Assembly (NCBI RefSeq): GCF_007830635.1
Contig: NZ_VLLA01000033.1
Location: forward strand, 1 to 61,616
DNA: 61,616 bases
DNA from: Bradyrhizobium huanghuaihaiense
GTDB lineage: Bacteria > Pseudomonadota > Alphaproteobacteria > Rhizobiales > Xanthobacteraceae
Direction of reading: 5' to 3'
Shown here: positions 16,720 to 25,055 of the stretch, in pieces
Layout of the letters: each line of letters begins with the position of its first letter
Numbering within the stretch: position 1 is the stretch's first letter
Position numbers and translations under genes: made by a program
Notes under the pieces: model-generated
What the model was told of the DNA's origin: nothing
Databases searched by the model: none
What the model saw: the letters and a program-made list of their open reading frames with translations, nothing else

Positions 16720-19700
16720 ATGACTACTGCATCACCAGATCAGACGATCCTGTCGGCGAGCACCTTCATTAGTTCCATCGGCGTCAATACCCACGTTGGT
16801 TATGGGTGGGGAGGCTACAACAACCTCGCACTCGTAGAAGACGACCTCAAATATCTCGGTGTTACGAAGCTGCGCGACGGACTTGCGACAAGCCCGGCCG
16901 CCCAACCGGTCCTCGATGGCCTCGCCAAGGACGGGTACAAGTTTGACCTCGTGGTTCAGTCGAAGGTTGCGATCGGCGGCACATCCGCACTTCAAGATTA
17001 TCTCGATGCGGTCAAGGCGTTCGCGACCAGCCATCAAGGCAGCGTCATCGCGCTCGAGGGCCTCAACGAGGTCAACCTCGACGAATTCAACTACGACGGA
17101 ACCTTGACCATCGAGGCCGCGGCGCGGTTCCAGACCGCCTACTACAACGCCATCAAGGCCGACGGCACGCTCAGCAAGATTTCGGTCTATAACCTGTCGC
17201 TGGGTTACAACGACACCACCGACTACGCAAAGCTCGGAGACCTCTCGGGCTCGACGGATTACGCCAACTCCCACGCATATGTCAGCACGAGCCTGACGCC
17301 CGCAGCCGCCCTTCAAGCCCTGCTCGGCAACGCTACGTCGGTGACCGGCACCGATCCGGTCGTGATCACCGAGACCGGCTACACCACCAAGAGCGACACA
17401 CCTTATATTGGCGCCAACGAGAACGTGCAGGCGAAGTCGATCCTGAACACGTTGGTCGATGCCTACAAGGACGGCGTCAGCACAACTTATCTCTATCAGC
17501 TGCTCGACGCTTCAGCGAGCAACGACCCCACGGACTCCGAATCGCACTGGGGCCTGTTCAACAGCGACGGAACTCCGAAGCTCGCCGCGACCGCGATCCA
17601 CAACCTGACCACGATCCTGGCCGACGACGGCAAGGGCGGCAACGCGCCGACCGCGTCGCTGAACTACACGCTCGACGGCCTGCCTGCGAGCGGGAACAGC
17701 ATGGTTCTCGGCAAGAGCAACGGCGCCTATGAGCTGGTGGTGTGGGCGGAACCCAAAATCTGGAACGACGCGACCGACACCGAGATCTCGAACCCGACCA
17801 GTTCCGTCACGGTGAACCTCGGCAGCGTCCACCACCTGATCAGCGTCTACGATCCGCTGAAGGGCAGCACGCCGATCGCCACCTATACCGACGTCAGCCA
17901 GATCGTGGTTCCGGTCTCGGACCACCCGCTGATCATCGAGATCGACGCTCCGACAGGAGGCGGCACGACGCCGCCGGCCGTGACCGATGTCAGCGGAACC
18001 GCTGAGGACATCGTGTCGCAGATGTCCGAGCTGAACGCCTCGGCTTCGCTTCAGACCATCACACTCACCGACACGCACGTGCTTCCGGTCGCCTCGATCT
18101 CGACCATGGAGTACATGATCTCGCACTATACGAAGGCGCTGGCGGCGATCCAGGGCGGCTACCAGTTCTCCGTCACCAATTCGACCGACACCTGGAGCGT
18201 GACCAAGGTCTACGACTCCTCGGCGACGCTTCTATCGACCAGCACGTCGAACTTCACGAACGGCATCATCACCAGCAAGGCCACGCTCAATACCGATGGC
18301 TCGACGGAGAGCATCGCCTACACCAACGGCAAGATGGTGCGTGACGTCACGGTCACGGCGATCGGCGACAAGGACACCAAGACCTACGATGCGAGCGGCA
18401 ATTTGATCGCGGACCTCGTCCAGAACAAGGACGGATCCTCCTCGAACACGCTCTACTCGGCCGGCGTCAAGACCAAGATGTACGTCACCAATGCCGACCG
18501 CACGCACGACAACTACTATTACAACATCACCGGCCAGTCCTACACGACCGAGCACGACCAGCTCGACGCCAGCGGAAGGCTGCTGTCCGTCGTCCGCACG
18601 CATGCCGACGGCTCCATGGCCTACAGCCAGGTCTTCAACAGCGACGGCAGCAAGGTCACGACCCAGTACGACTCCACGGGGCACAAGACCTCGGTGATCA
18701 CCGTCACGTCGACGGCGACCACGACCGACCTCTATACCACGACCGGCGCGCTCAAGCAGACGATCGTGCAGACGACCTCCGGCAACGTGACCACCACGAA
18801 CTACAACGGTTCGCTGCTGGCGTCCGTCTACGTGGTCAATGCCGACGGGTCCAAGGAGTCGAAACTGTACGACGCCAAGGGCATCATCGCGAGCGACCTG
18901 ATCCAGAGCGCCGACGGCTCGTCGTCGAACACGCTCTATACGGCGGGCGTCAAGACCAAGACCTATGTCACCAACGCCGACGGCAGCCGCGACAACTACT
19001 ATTACAACATCACCGGCCAGTCCTACACCAGCGAGCACGACCATCTCGATGCAAGCGGCAAGCTTGTCTCGGTAAGCCGCACGCATGCCGACGGCACGAT
19101 GGCCTACAGCCAGGTGCTGAACGGCGACGGCAGCAAGGTCACGACCCAGTACGACTCCACCGGCCACAAGACCTCGGTCGTCACCACGACGTCGACGGCC
19201 ACCACGACAGACTTCTACACCGCCGCCGGCGCACTCAAGCAGACGGTCGTGCAGACGGCCTCCGGCAACGTGACAACGACCAACTACAACGGCTCGCTGC
19301 TGGTGTCGGTCTACGTGGTCAACGCCGACGGCTCGAAGGACTCGAAGCTCTACGATTCCAACGGCATCATCGCCAGCGACCTCGTTCAGGACAAGGACGG
19401 CTCGTCCTCGAACACGCTGTACACGGCCGGCGTCAAGACCAAGGCCTATGTCACCAACGCCGACGGCAGCCGCGACAACTACTATTTCAACATCACGGGC
19501 CAGTCCTACACGACCGAGCACGACCACATCGATCCCAGCGGGAAGCTGCTGCTGGTCAGCCGCACCCATGCCGACGGCTCGATGGCCTACAGCCAGGTGC
19601 TGAACAGCGACGGCAGCAAGGTCACGACCCAGTACGACTCCACTGGCCACAAGACCTCGGTCGTCACCGTCACGTCGTCAGCGACGACGACCGATACTTA

Positions 19701-21081
19701 CGACCCGTCGTCCGGCGCACTGAAGCAGGAGATCGTCAAGACGAACTCCGGCGACACCACCACGACGAACTACAGCGGCACGCGGCTGGCATCGGTCTAC
19801 GTGGTCAACGCCGACGGATCGAAGGACACCAAGCTGTACGACTCCAACGGCATCATCGCCAGCGACCTGGTCCAGAACAAGGATGGCTCGTCCTCGAACA
19901 CGGTCTATTCGGCCGGCGTCAAGATGAAGCTCTACGTCACCAACACCGACGGCAGCCACGACAATACCTTCTACAACATCACGGGCCAGAGCTATACGAC
20001 CGAGATCCAGCACCTCACCGCGGCCGGCACGCTGACGACCCTGACCCGGCTACATGCCGACGACACCCTTGCCTACAAGCAGGTGATCAACAGCGACGGC
20101 AGCAAGGTCACCGACCTCTACGACAGCACCGGTCACAAGACGAGCGAGATCCTCAACGGCACCGATGGGTCGACCACGACGGACACCTACGATTCGTCCG
20201 GCGCGACCACCCAGCACGTCGTCAAGACCGCCGGCGGCGATGTCACGACGACGAATTACGTGAACGGGCTGAATTCGTCGATCTATGTCGTCAATGCCGA
20301 CGGCACCAAGGAGACGAAGCTGTTCGACAGCAGCGGCAACCTCTCCAGCGACTACGTGCTGAACAAGGACGGGTCGAATTCGACGACGATCTACACGTCA
20401 GGCGTCAAGACCAAGGCCTACATCAACAATGCCGATGGCAGCCACGACAACTACGCGTACAACATCACCGGCAAGAGCTACGTGACGGAGCATCAGCACC
20501 TCGATTCCTCGAACAAGGTGACGCTACTCGAACGCTCCCACGCGGATGGCACGCTCGACTACACGCAGGTTCTCAAGTCGGACGGCAGCAAGATCACGGA
20601 TGTTTACGACAGCGCCGGGGTCAAGACGACGGAAACCATCAACAACGCCGACGGCAGCTCCGACATCTTCAAGTTCCAGCTCTCGGGACTGCCGGGCGCC
20701 GTCGAGCACGACAGCTACAATTCCAGCGGCTCGCTGCTCGCGATCGACGTGACCAACAGCGACGGCACCCACGCCGTCACCGCGGTGAGCGCGGGACTGA
20801 CGCTGGCCGGCGGAGGCGGCAACGACGTCTTCTCCGCGGCGCCGGGCACCACGACCGTCATGTTCGACGGCGGCAACGATCAGATCAAGAGCTTCCACGC
20901 CGGAACAGCGTCCAACCACGACACGATCGAGATCCTGAAATCACTGGTGGCCGACTACAGCCATTTGCAGATTTCGCAGTCGGGCTCGGATACGCTGATC
21001 CAGCTCTCGACGAACGACTCGATCCTGTTAAAGAACGTGAATTCGACGACGCTCGATCACGGCAACTTCCTGTTCGTCTGA
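16720..21081 (+). CDS. Giant secreted protein: glycosidase-like domain, five 162-residue repeats, type I secretion-like C-terminus
   Basis: A 1453-residue protein with no N-terminal signal peptide. Residues about 15-310 look like a clan-A glycosidase: GLNEVN with E117 and VVITETGYT with E218 are the likely acid/base and nucleophile. A beta-rich domain follows to about 410, then a GGGTTPP linker. From about 543 to 1345 there are five tandem repeats of about 162 residues. The phrase YVVNADG recurs at 704, 865, 1027 and 1189, and shorter YD- and DGS-containing sub-repeats resemble Rhs/YD modules. The end has GGGGNDVF and GGNDQI glycine-aspartate turns and finishes in HGNFLFV, as in RTX-type substrates. 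I see no cysteine. The ATG is preceded by AAAGGA and GGAA. It is probably an exported polymer-binding or polymer-cleaving enzyme; no transporter genes are in the window. Confidence 0.8.
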   Translation: MTTASPDQTILSASTFISSIGVNTHVGYGWGGYNNLALVEDDLKYLGVTKLRDGLATSPAAQPVLDGLAKDGYKFDLVVQSKVAIGGTSALQDYLDAVKAFATSHQGSVIALEGLNEVNLDEFNYDGTLTIEAAARFQTAYYNAIKADGTLSKISVYNLSLGYNDTTDYAKLGDLSGSTDYANSHAYVSTSLTPAAALQALLGNATSVTGTDPVVITETGYTTKSDTPYIGANENVQAKSILNTLVDAYKDGVSTTYLYQLLDASASNDPTDSESHWGLFNSDGTPKLAATAIHNLTTILADDGKGGNAPTASLNYTLDGLPASGNSMVLGKSNGAYELVVWAEPKIWNDATDTEISNPTSSVTVNLGSVHHLISVYDPLKGSTPIATYTDVSQIVVPVSDHPLIIEIDAPTGGGTTPPAVTDVSGTAEDIVSQMSELNASASLQTITLTDTHVLPVASISTMEYMISHYTKALAAIQGGYQFSVTNSTDTWSVTKVYDSSATLLSTSTSNFTNGIITSKATLNTDGSTESIAYTNGKMVRDVTVTAIGDKDTKTYDASGNLIADLVQNKDGSSSNTLYSAGVKTKMYVTNADRTHDNYYYNITGQSYTTEHDQLDASGRLLSVVRTHADGSMAYSQVFNSDGSKVTTQYDSTGHKTSVITVTSTATTTDLYTTTGALKQTIVQTTSGNVTTTNYNGSLLASVYVVNADGSKESKLYDAKGIIASDLIQSADGSSSNTLYTAGVKTKTYVTNADGSRDNYYYNITGQSYTSEHDHLDASGKLVSVSRTHADGTMAYSQVLNGDGSKVTTQYDSTGHKTSVVTTTSTATTTDFYTAAGALKQTVVQTASGNVTTTNYNGSLLVSVYVVNADGSKDSKLYDSNGIIASDLVQDKDGSSSNTLYTAGVKTKAYVTNADGSRDNYYFNITGQSYTTEHDHIDPSGKLLLVSRTHADGSMAYSQVLNSDGSKVTTQYDSTGHKTSVVTVTSSATTTDTYDPSSGALKQEIVKTNSGDTTTTNYSGTRLASVYVVNADGSKDTKLYDSNGIIASDLVQNKDGSSSNTVYSAGVKMKLYVTNTDGSHDNTFYNITGQSYTTEIQHLTAAGTLTTLTRLHADDTLAYKQVINSDGSKVTDLYDSTGHKTSEILNGTDGSTTTDTYDSSGATTQHVVKTAGGDVTTTNYVNGLNSSIYVVNADGTKETKLFDSSGNLSSDYVLNKDGSNSTTIYTSGVKTKAYINNADGSHDNYAYNITGKSYVTEHQHLDSSNKVTLLERSHADGTLDYTQVLKSDGSKITDVYDSAGVKTTETINNADGSSDIFKFQLSGLPGAVEHDSYNSSGSLLAIDVTNSDGTHAVTAVSAGLTLAGGGGNDVFSAAPGTTTVMFDGGNDQIKSFHAGTASNHDTIEILKSLVADYSHLQISQSGSDTLIQLSTNDSILLKNVNSTTLDHGNFLFV
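18346..20752 (+). repeat. Five in-frame tandem repeats of about 485 bp
   Basis: The coding sequence repeats with a period of 483-486 bases. Units start near 18346, 18829, 19312, 19798 and 20284. Units two and three are most alike at the DNA level; the fifth is more diverged and runs into the C-terminal domain. Such arrays expand and contract by recombination, so copy number may vary between strains. Confidence 0.85.
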
Positions 21082-21092
21082 CACGAAGACAA

Positions 21093-21118
21093 GCGCCGGC
21101 AGGGGAGCCTGCCGGCGC
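21093..21118 (+). terminator. Terminator-like hairpin after the giant gene
   Basis: A perfect 11-bp stem (GCGCCGGCAGG / CCTGCCGGCGC) with loop GGAG lies 11 bases after the stop codon. It serves both strands, since the next gene is convergent. A diverged copy lies 304 bases further on. Confidence 0.7.
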
Positions 21119-21198
21119 AATCTCCGTGACAAGAGGAAGAGCGACTTCAGTGTGACCGGGAAGCTGCGGCCGAGCCGGTGTCGAATTTCCCGCCGGCC

Positions 21199-21350
21199 TC
21201 ATTTCCGGACGGCCGTGTCCTCAATGACTGGACCATCAGCCGCTGACACGCGCAGTCGTGCAGGCCATTTGATTGTCTTGACGAGCTTCCTGGCAGCCAA
21301 CGCCGGACGTTCGACAAACCACCACGAAAAAGCTGCGAAACAAACGGCCG
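21199..21350 (-). pseudogene. Duplicated acyltransferase C-terminal fragment
   Basis: Read leftward, this stretch encodes about 50 codons that match the end of the neighbouring acyltransferase. FSWWFVERPALAARK corresponds to FSWWCVERPALGARK in the intact gene, and both end VRK and a TGA stop. There is no start codon or upstream domain, so it is a non-functional remnant of the junction duplication. The reading frame has stayed open, suggesting the event is not very old. Confidence 0.8.
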
Positions 21351-21396
21351 CGACGCTCGATCACGGCAACTTCCTGTTTGTCTGACACAAAGACGA

Positions 21397-21422
21397 GCGC
21401 CGGCAGGTGAACCTGCCGGCGC
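21397..21422 (-). terminator. Second copy of the junction hairpin
   Basis: A 12-bp complementary pair (GCGCCGGCAGGT / ACCTGCCGGCGC) lies about 80 bases beyond the stop of the intact acyltransferase. It is the duplicated counterpart of the hairpin after the giant gene and probably terminates the leftward transcript. Confidence 0.6.
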
Positions 21423-21503
21423 AATCTCTGTGACAACAGGAAGAGCAACTTCAGTAGGGCCGGAGCGCTGTGGCCGCGCAAATGTCGAACTCCCGGCCGG
21501 CAG

Positions 21504-22613
21504 TCATTTCCGTACGGCTGCGTCCTCAATCTCCATGACTGTACGATCGGGCGCTGACAAGCGCAGTCGTGCAGGCCATTTGATTTTCTTGAGAAGTTTC
21601 CTGGCGCCCAGCGCCGGGCGTTCGACACACCACCATGAAAAGGCTGCAAAGCAAACAGTTGCTACGACAGCCGCTGCCGATCCCAGGTTCAGACCCGGCC
21701 ACAGATGAGCAAAGGCCTGCTGAAGCGGGAACCCGTACAGATAGATGCCGTAAGAATAGTCTCCGCTGAGCATGAGCTTGTTTCGAGCGGGATTGGCAAC
21801 CCCCAGGAACACCGTCACGTATGTCAGCGGGACGGCGACGACGAGGTCACCATTGGGAAAGCGGAGCAGGAGATACGAAACCGCCAGGGCGATGCCGAAC
21901 AGCGCAAAAGACCACTTGATCTTGCTCGCGTAAAAGTAGAACAGCACGCCAACCAGAAACGATATCGGCAGCACCGCGGCCTTGGCAGTCAATGGCGACT
22001 TCGCCTCATGAACGCTGTACCAATACATCGCGAAGATATGAGCTGCGACAATTGCGACGATCAATAGCGTCCTGCTCTTCTTCAAACCTGCGAACGCAAG
22101 TGCCCCGAGCACGATGTAGCAATCCAGTTCCCACGGGATTGTCCAGAGCTGCTGATTGACCATGTTCGGCCGCGGATTGTCCAGAAACACGCCGGGCAGC
22201 GTGAAATGGATGTATCCAATGATGTTCAGGAGGTAGGCCCAGAACTTGGGGTGCGAAAAATACTCGGAGAGCGGTAGCGCCGTGAACAAGGCGCCGATCA
22301 CAAACGCGCTCAGGACAACTTCCGCAATCAGCGCAGGCGCAAGCCTGATGATACGGAGTGCAAAGAATTCCGGCAAGGTTTGCGTCCGCACCAGGCTGCC
22401 GGCGACCAAAAAGCCGCTCAGTGCGAAAAACATAGGCAATATGCAGGCCACCAGCGGGCGAACAACGGGCGTGAGATAGGCGCTGGCGGCCTCGTCGCCC
22501 AAACCGGTCTGGAAGATATGCACCGCGACTACGCTTAAAGCGAGAGCCAGTCTGAGATAGTCAAACCCAGTCGGCCGACCATTGGCCGCTGCAATCTTGT
22601 CCTCAAGCGTCAT
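21504..22613 (-). CDS. Acyltransferase-3 family membrane protein
   Basis: An inner-membrane O-acyltransferase (Acyl_transf_3) likely to add acetyl or similar groups to the polysaccharide. It has about ten membrane helices over 369 residues. The N-terminal FDYLRLALALSVVAVHIFQ contains the family's conserved histidine, and PMFFALSGFLVAGSL and RIIRLAPAL follow. The C-terminal SWWCVERPAL is the usual last-helix exit. I start at the ATG before TLEDKIAAANGRP; upstream ATGs add a hydrophobic but non-family stretch. Its last 50 codons are duplicated just downstream. It is separated by 356 bases from the rest of the leftward block, so it probably has its own promoter. Confidence 0.88.
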   Translation of the reverse strand: MTLEDKIAAANGRPTGFDYLRLALALSVVAVHIFQTGLGDEAASAYLTPVVRPLVACILPMFFALSGFLVAGSLVRTQTLPEFFALRIIRLAPALIAEVVLSAFVIGALFTALPLSEYFSHPKFWAYLLNIIGYIHFTLPGVFLDNPRPNMVNQQLWTIPWELDCYIVLGALAFAGLKKSRTLLIVAIVAAHIFAMYWYSVHEAKSPLTAKAAVLPISFLVGVLFYFYASKIKWSFALFGIALAVSYLLLRFPNGDLVVAVPLTYVTVFLGVANPARNKLMLSGDYSYGIYLYGFPLQQAFAHLWPGLNLGSAAAVVATVCFAAFSWWCVERPALGARKLLKKIKWPARLRLSAPDRTVMEIEDAAVRK

Positions 22614-22969
22614 CGAATTTTTCCAGAATTGCATTTGCCTAAACTCATAATGATTGCAGATGAGATGCAATGCAACATCATTAGAGATGATCAGCAATGC
22701 ATGTTCATGCGAGAGTTTCACGCACGTATTGAGATCGACGACGGATCAGCCCGCATGCAGATACGATCTGCGCCCGCGCTTGCTCGGTGCATTGAATCGC
22801 GAAGCGCCGACCGTCTCTCGTCAACGTCAGGAAAAAACTGTTCGTGATCCTCGGAGCGCCAAACATTCGCCGCGCCAGAGATTGTCGTGCTCACGCTCAT
22901 GCGCAAGCGATTGCCTCCTGCCGTCGACGAACAACCAAACGGCGGGATGGTCGCGCCCGTCGCGCTGCC
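22614..22969. other. Gap between acetyltransferase and acyltransferase genes
   Basis: About 356 bases with no gene I can support. The 100 bases next to the acyltransferase start are AT-rich and contain a small inverted repeat (ATCAT / ATGAT around TAGAG at 22677-22691). This suits a promoter for the leftward acyltransferase gene. Confidence 0.4.
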
Positions 22970-23539
22970 TCAGGCGCGCATGCGGCCCGGTGCTTGCGAG
23001 CGCACGACCCGCGCGGGTGCTCCCGCAGCGACGGAGTGCGGCGGAACATCACGCGTCACGACCGCATTGGCCGCGACGTTGGCGCCTTCGCCAATCGACG
23101 TCGGTCCGACAATGACGGCGCCGGTATAGATGACAACATTGTCGCCGATGGTCGGGCAACCCGGCTCATCCCAGGCGCGCCGTCCGAGCGTGACATTGTG
23201 ATACAGCATCACGGAACGGCCGATCCGGGCGCCCTCGCCGATCACGACGCCGGTCGGATGCGGCAGGATCAGACCCGGCCCGATCTCTGCGAGAACCGAG
23301 ATGTAGCAGCCGCGGCGCATCAGCGCTCGCACCAGCAGCCAGGTGATCTGGTGCCCCCAGCGTGTCTGGAAGCGCAGCATCTTGGCTATCCGCCAGGTCG
23401 TGATCACGGCAAAGCCCGGGCTCGTGAGCAAGGCGATGAAGGCTGCCCCGACACCGGACTTGCCGGTATTCGCCATCAGGTCCTCGCGCCACGGAATTCC
23501 CGCCTGAGGCTCGCTCCCCATTCCCGCTTCTGAAGACAT
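22970..23539 (-). CDS. Serine O-acetyltransferase-like hexapeptide acetyltransferase
   Basis: A 189-residue left-handed beta-helix acetyltransferase. The hexapeptide region is plain: IGPGLILPHPTGVVIGEGARIG, then SVMLYHNVTLG, with the catalytic-type His in PHPTG, and the C-terminal PARVVRS. It resembles the CysE-like enzymes found in capsule and exopolysaccharide loci, which probably acetylate a sugar hydroxyl rather than serine. The ATG start gives MSSEAG, with AGAG upstream, 13 bases after the flippase stop, indicating co-transcription. True cysteine biosynthesis cannot be ruled out from sequence alone, but location argues for a polysaccharide substrate. Confidence 0.82.
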   Translation of the reverse strand: MSSEAGMGSEPQAGIPWREDLMANTGKSGVGAAFIALLTSPGFAVITTWRIAKMLRFQTRWGHQITWLLVRALMRRGCYISVLAEIGPGLILPHPTGVVIGEGARIGRSVMLYHNVTLGRRAWDEPGCPTIGDNVVIYTGAVIVGPTSIGEGANVAANAVVTRDVPPHSVAAGAPARVVRSQAPGRMRA

Positions 23540-23552
23540 CCACCAATCTCTA

Positions 23553-25007
23553 CTAACTTGCCGAGGGAAGATTTGCCTGAATCGACGGAGCCGACCCACC
23601 AAGCAGCGACTGCACGCTGCTCCAGATCCGGCGCCTGAAGACCACATAGCTGCCGAGCACGATCAGAACATAGACCGCCGTCGCAATCAGCCAATGCGAC
23701 AGGCTTGCAACATCTGCCTTCGTGGCGACGAGCGCACACACAGCGCCGAGCGTCGTGGCGACGGTGGCCGGCATCAGGGCCGCGAACAGCGATGCATAAG
23801 GGACCGCGCAGCTCCTAGCTCCGATCATCAGCATGAGCGCGCAAACCAGGATCGATACGACCAGATACACGACGGCCACGGCCGTCAGCCCGAACGGCAA
23901 CGCGATGAGGAAGGCGAGAATCATGCTGGCGCTGTTGGCGGTGCTCACCCAGAACTGAAGTCGTGCCTTGTCGTGCGCCAGCAGAATCGGGCCGGCATAG
24001 GCCGCGATCGACTGCGCGGCGCCCGCCGGCGCGAGAATGGCGATCAGCGGCAATACTTCCTGCCAATGCGCCGACAGGAATGTCGCAACGGGATATTTCA
24101 GCCCGAATGTCAGATAGATCATCGCCGGGAACGTGATCATCGCCGTCATGCCGAGAACCGCGCAGATCGCCGCCCTGCGCCGCTCCTGCTCCCGCTCGCC
24201 GTTCATCCGGCTCAAGGTCGCCATCAGAACTCCGCCGCCCGGCCACGAGAGGATCATCAGCGGCAGCGTCATGAACTGGAAGGCGAGACCGAACAGGCCG
24301 ACCGCCGCCGCGCCCAATTTGGCGCCGATCATGAGATTGCCGACGTTTCTCGCAGCGAAGTTGAGGACGTTCGAAGCCAGCACCCAGCCGCCGAACGACA
24401 GCATCAGGGCGACACTGCGCCATTTGAAGGACAGGTGAATGTGGCGCCTGGTGTTCACATAGAACGCGACGGCTCGCACGGCCTGCATCAGGACGTAATA
24501 CGCGATCAGCGCCCAGATTCCCCAGCCCAGCACGGCGCCAGCCACGCCGACGATCGCAGCAATGAGGGCCGCTCCGGCCTCGATCAGGGCGATCGTCTGA
24601 TACCGCAGGGATCGCTCCAGCACCGCGCGCGGTCCCATCGCGGAGATCGACAGGACCACCGAGCCCGAGAGCGCGGCCAGCACGGCCGGCAGGCCCGGCA
24701 TATTGACCGCGGCGCCGAGCGGCTTCGAGGCTGCGGCCAGCACCAGGGCACAGCCGATCCCGATCGCAACCATCAGGGTCGTCGCCGCACCGGCTTCCTC
24801 CTTCGTCAGCGAGCTCCGCTGGATCATCGCGCTCGACAGCCCGAGATCGGTCAGCATGGAGATGAAGGCGATGAACGGCAGCGAAAACGCCACGAGCCCG
24901 AATTCGGTCGGCGTCACGAAATAGGTGATCAGCAGCGTGATGAGGAACTGAACGGCCGACTTGACGACGTTCACGCTCGACATCGAAAGCAGATTCTTGA
25001 TGATCAT
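23553..25007 (-). CDS. Lipopolysaccharide/exopolysaccharide flippase (Wzx-like, MOP superfamily)
   Basis: A 484-residue integral membrane protein with twelve to fourteen helices, beginning MIIKNLLSMSSVNVVKSAV. It carries the flippase-family stretch FVTPTEFGLVAFSLPF, followed by LGLSSAMIQR. It would flip undecaprenyl-linked repeat units to the periplasm for polymerisation. This is the more typical Wzx of the two in the locus and sits in the same leftward block as a Wzy-like protein. It lies 48 bases after an acyltransferase gene and 13 before the acetyltransferase gene, in an apparent operon. Confidence 0.88.
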   Translation of the reverse strand: MIIKNLLSMSSVNVVKSAVQFLITLLITYFVTPTEFGLVAFSLPFIAFISMLTDLGLSSAMIQRSSLTKEEAGAATTLMVAIGIGCALVLAAASKPLGAAVNMPGLPAVLAALSGSVVLSISAMGPRAVLERSLRYQTIALIEAGAALIAAIVGVAGAVLGWGIWALIAYYVLMQAVRAVAFYVNTRRHIHLSFKWRSVALMLSFGGWVLASNVLNFAARNVGNLMIGAKLGAAAVGLFGLAFQFMTLPLMILSWPGGGVLMATLSRMNGEREQERRRAAICAVLGMTAMITFPAMIYLTFGLKYPVATFLSAHWQEVLPLIAILAPAGAAQSIAAYAGPILLAHDKARLQFWVSTANSASMILAFLIALPFGLTAVAVVYLVVSILVCALMLMIGARSCAVPYASLFAALMPATVATTLGAVCALVATKADVASLSHWLIATAVYVLIVLGSYVVFRRRIWSSVQSLLGGSAPSIQANLPSAS

Positions 25008-25055
25008 GACGTCACCCGTACGTGATCCGGCTGAAACGATGGCATGGGAACGCGC

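Larger units (their letters stand above)
21047..21661. repeat. Tandem duplication of a convergent gene junction (about 304 bp)
   Basis: Copy one spans about 21047-21350 and copy two about 21351-21661; they are clearly alike but diverged. Each copy holds the last codons of the giant gene (ending HGNFLFV and a stop), the same GC-rich hairpin, and the last 46-50 codons of the leftward acyltransferase gene. The outer ends belong to the intact genes and the inner ends are leftovers. Confidence 0.85.

Noticed and set aside
18232..19650. A 472-codon leftward open frame across the repeats
   Set aside because: It is a mirror of the repetitive coding sequence, rich in Val/Gly/Asp/Arg with no start signal; an antisense product of the same repeats.
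18346..20752. Repeats considered as a CRISPR array
   Set aside because: The units are about 485 bp, in-frame and protein coding, with no short repeat-spacer pattern and no cas genes.
22654..23533. Overlapping rightward open frames around the acetyltransferase
   Set aside because: They are antisense to the hexapeptide acetyltransferase or lie in the gap with no recognisable protein character.
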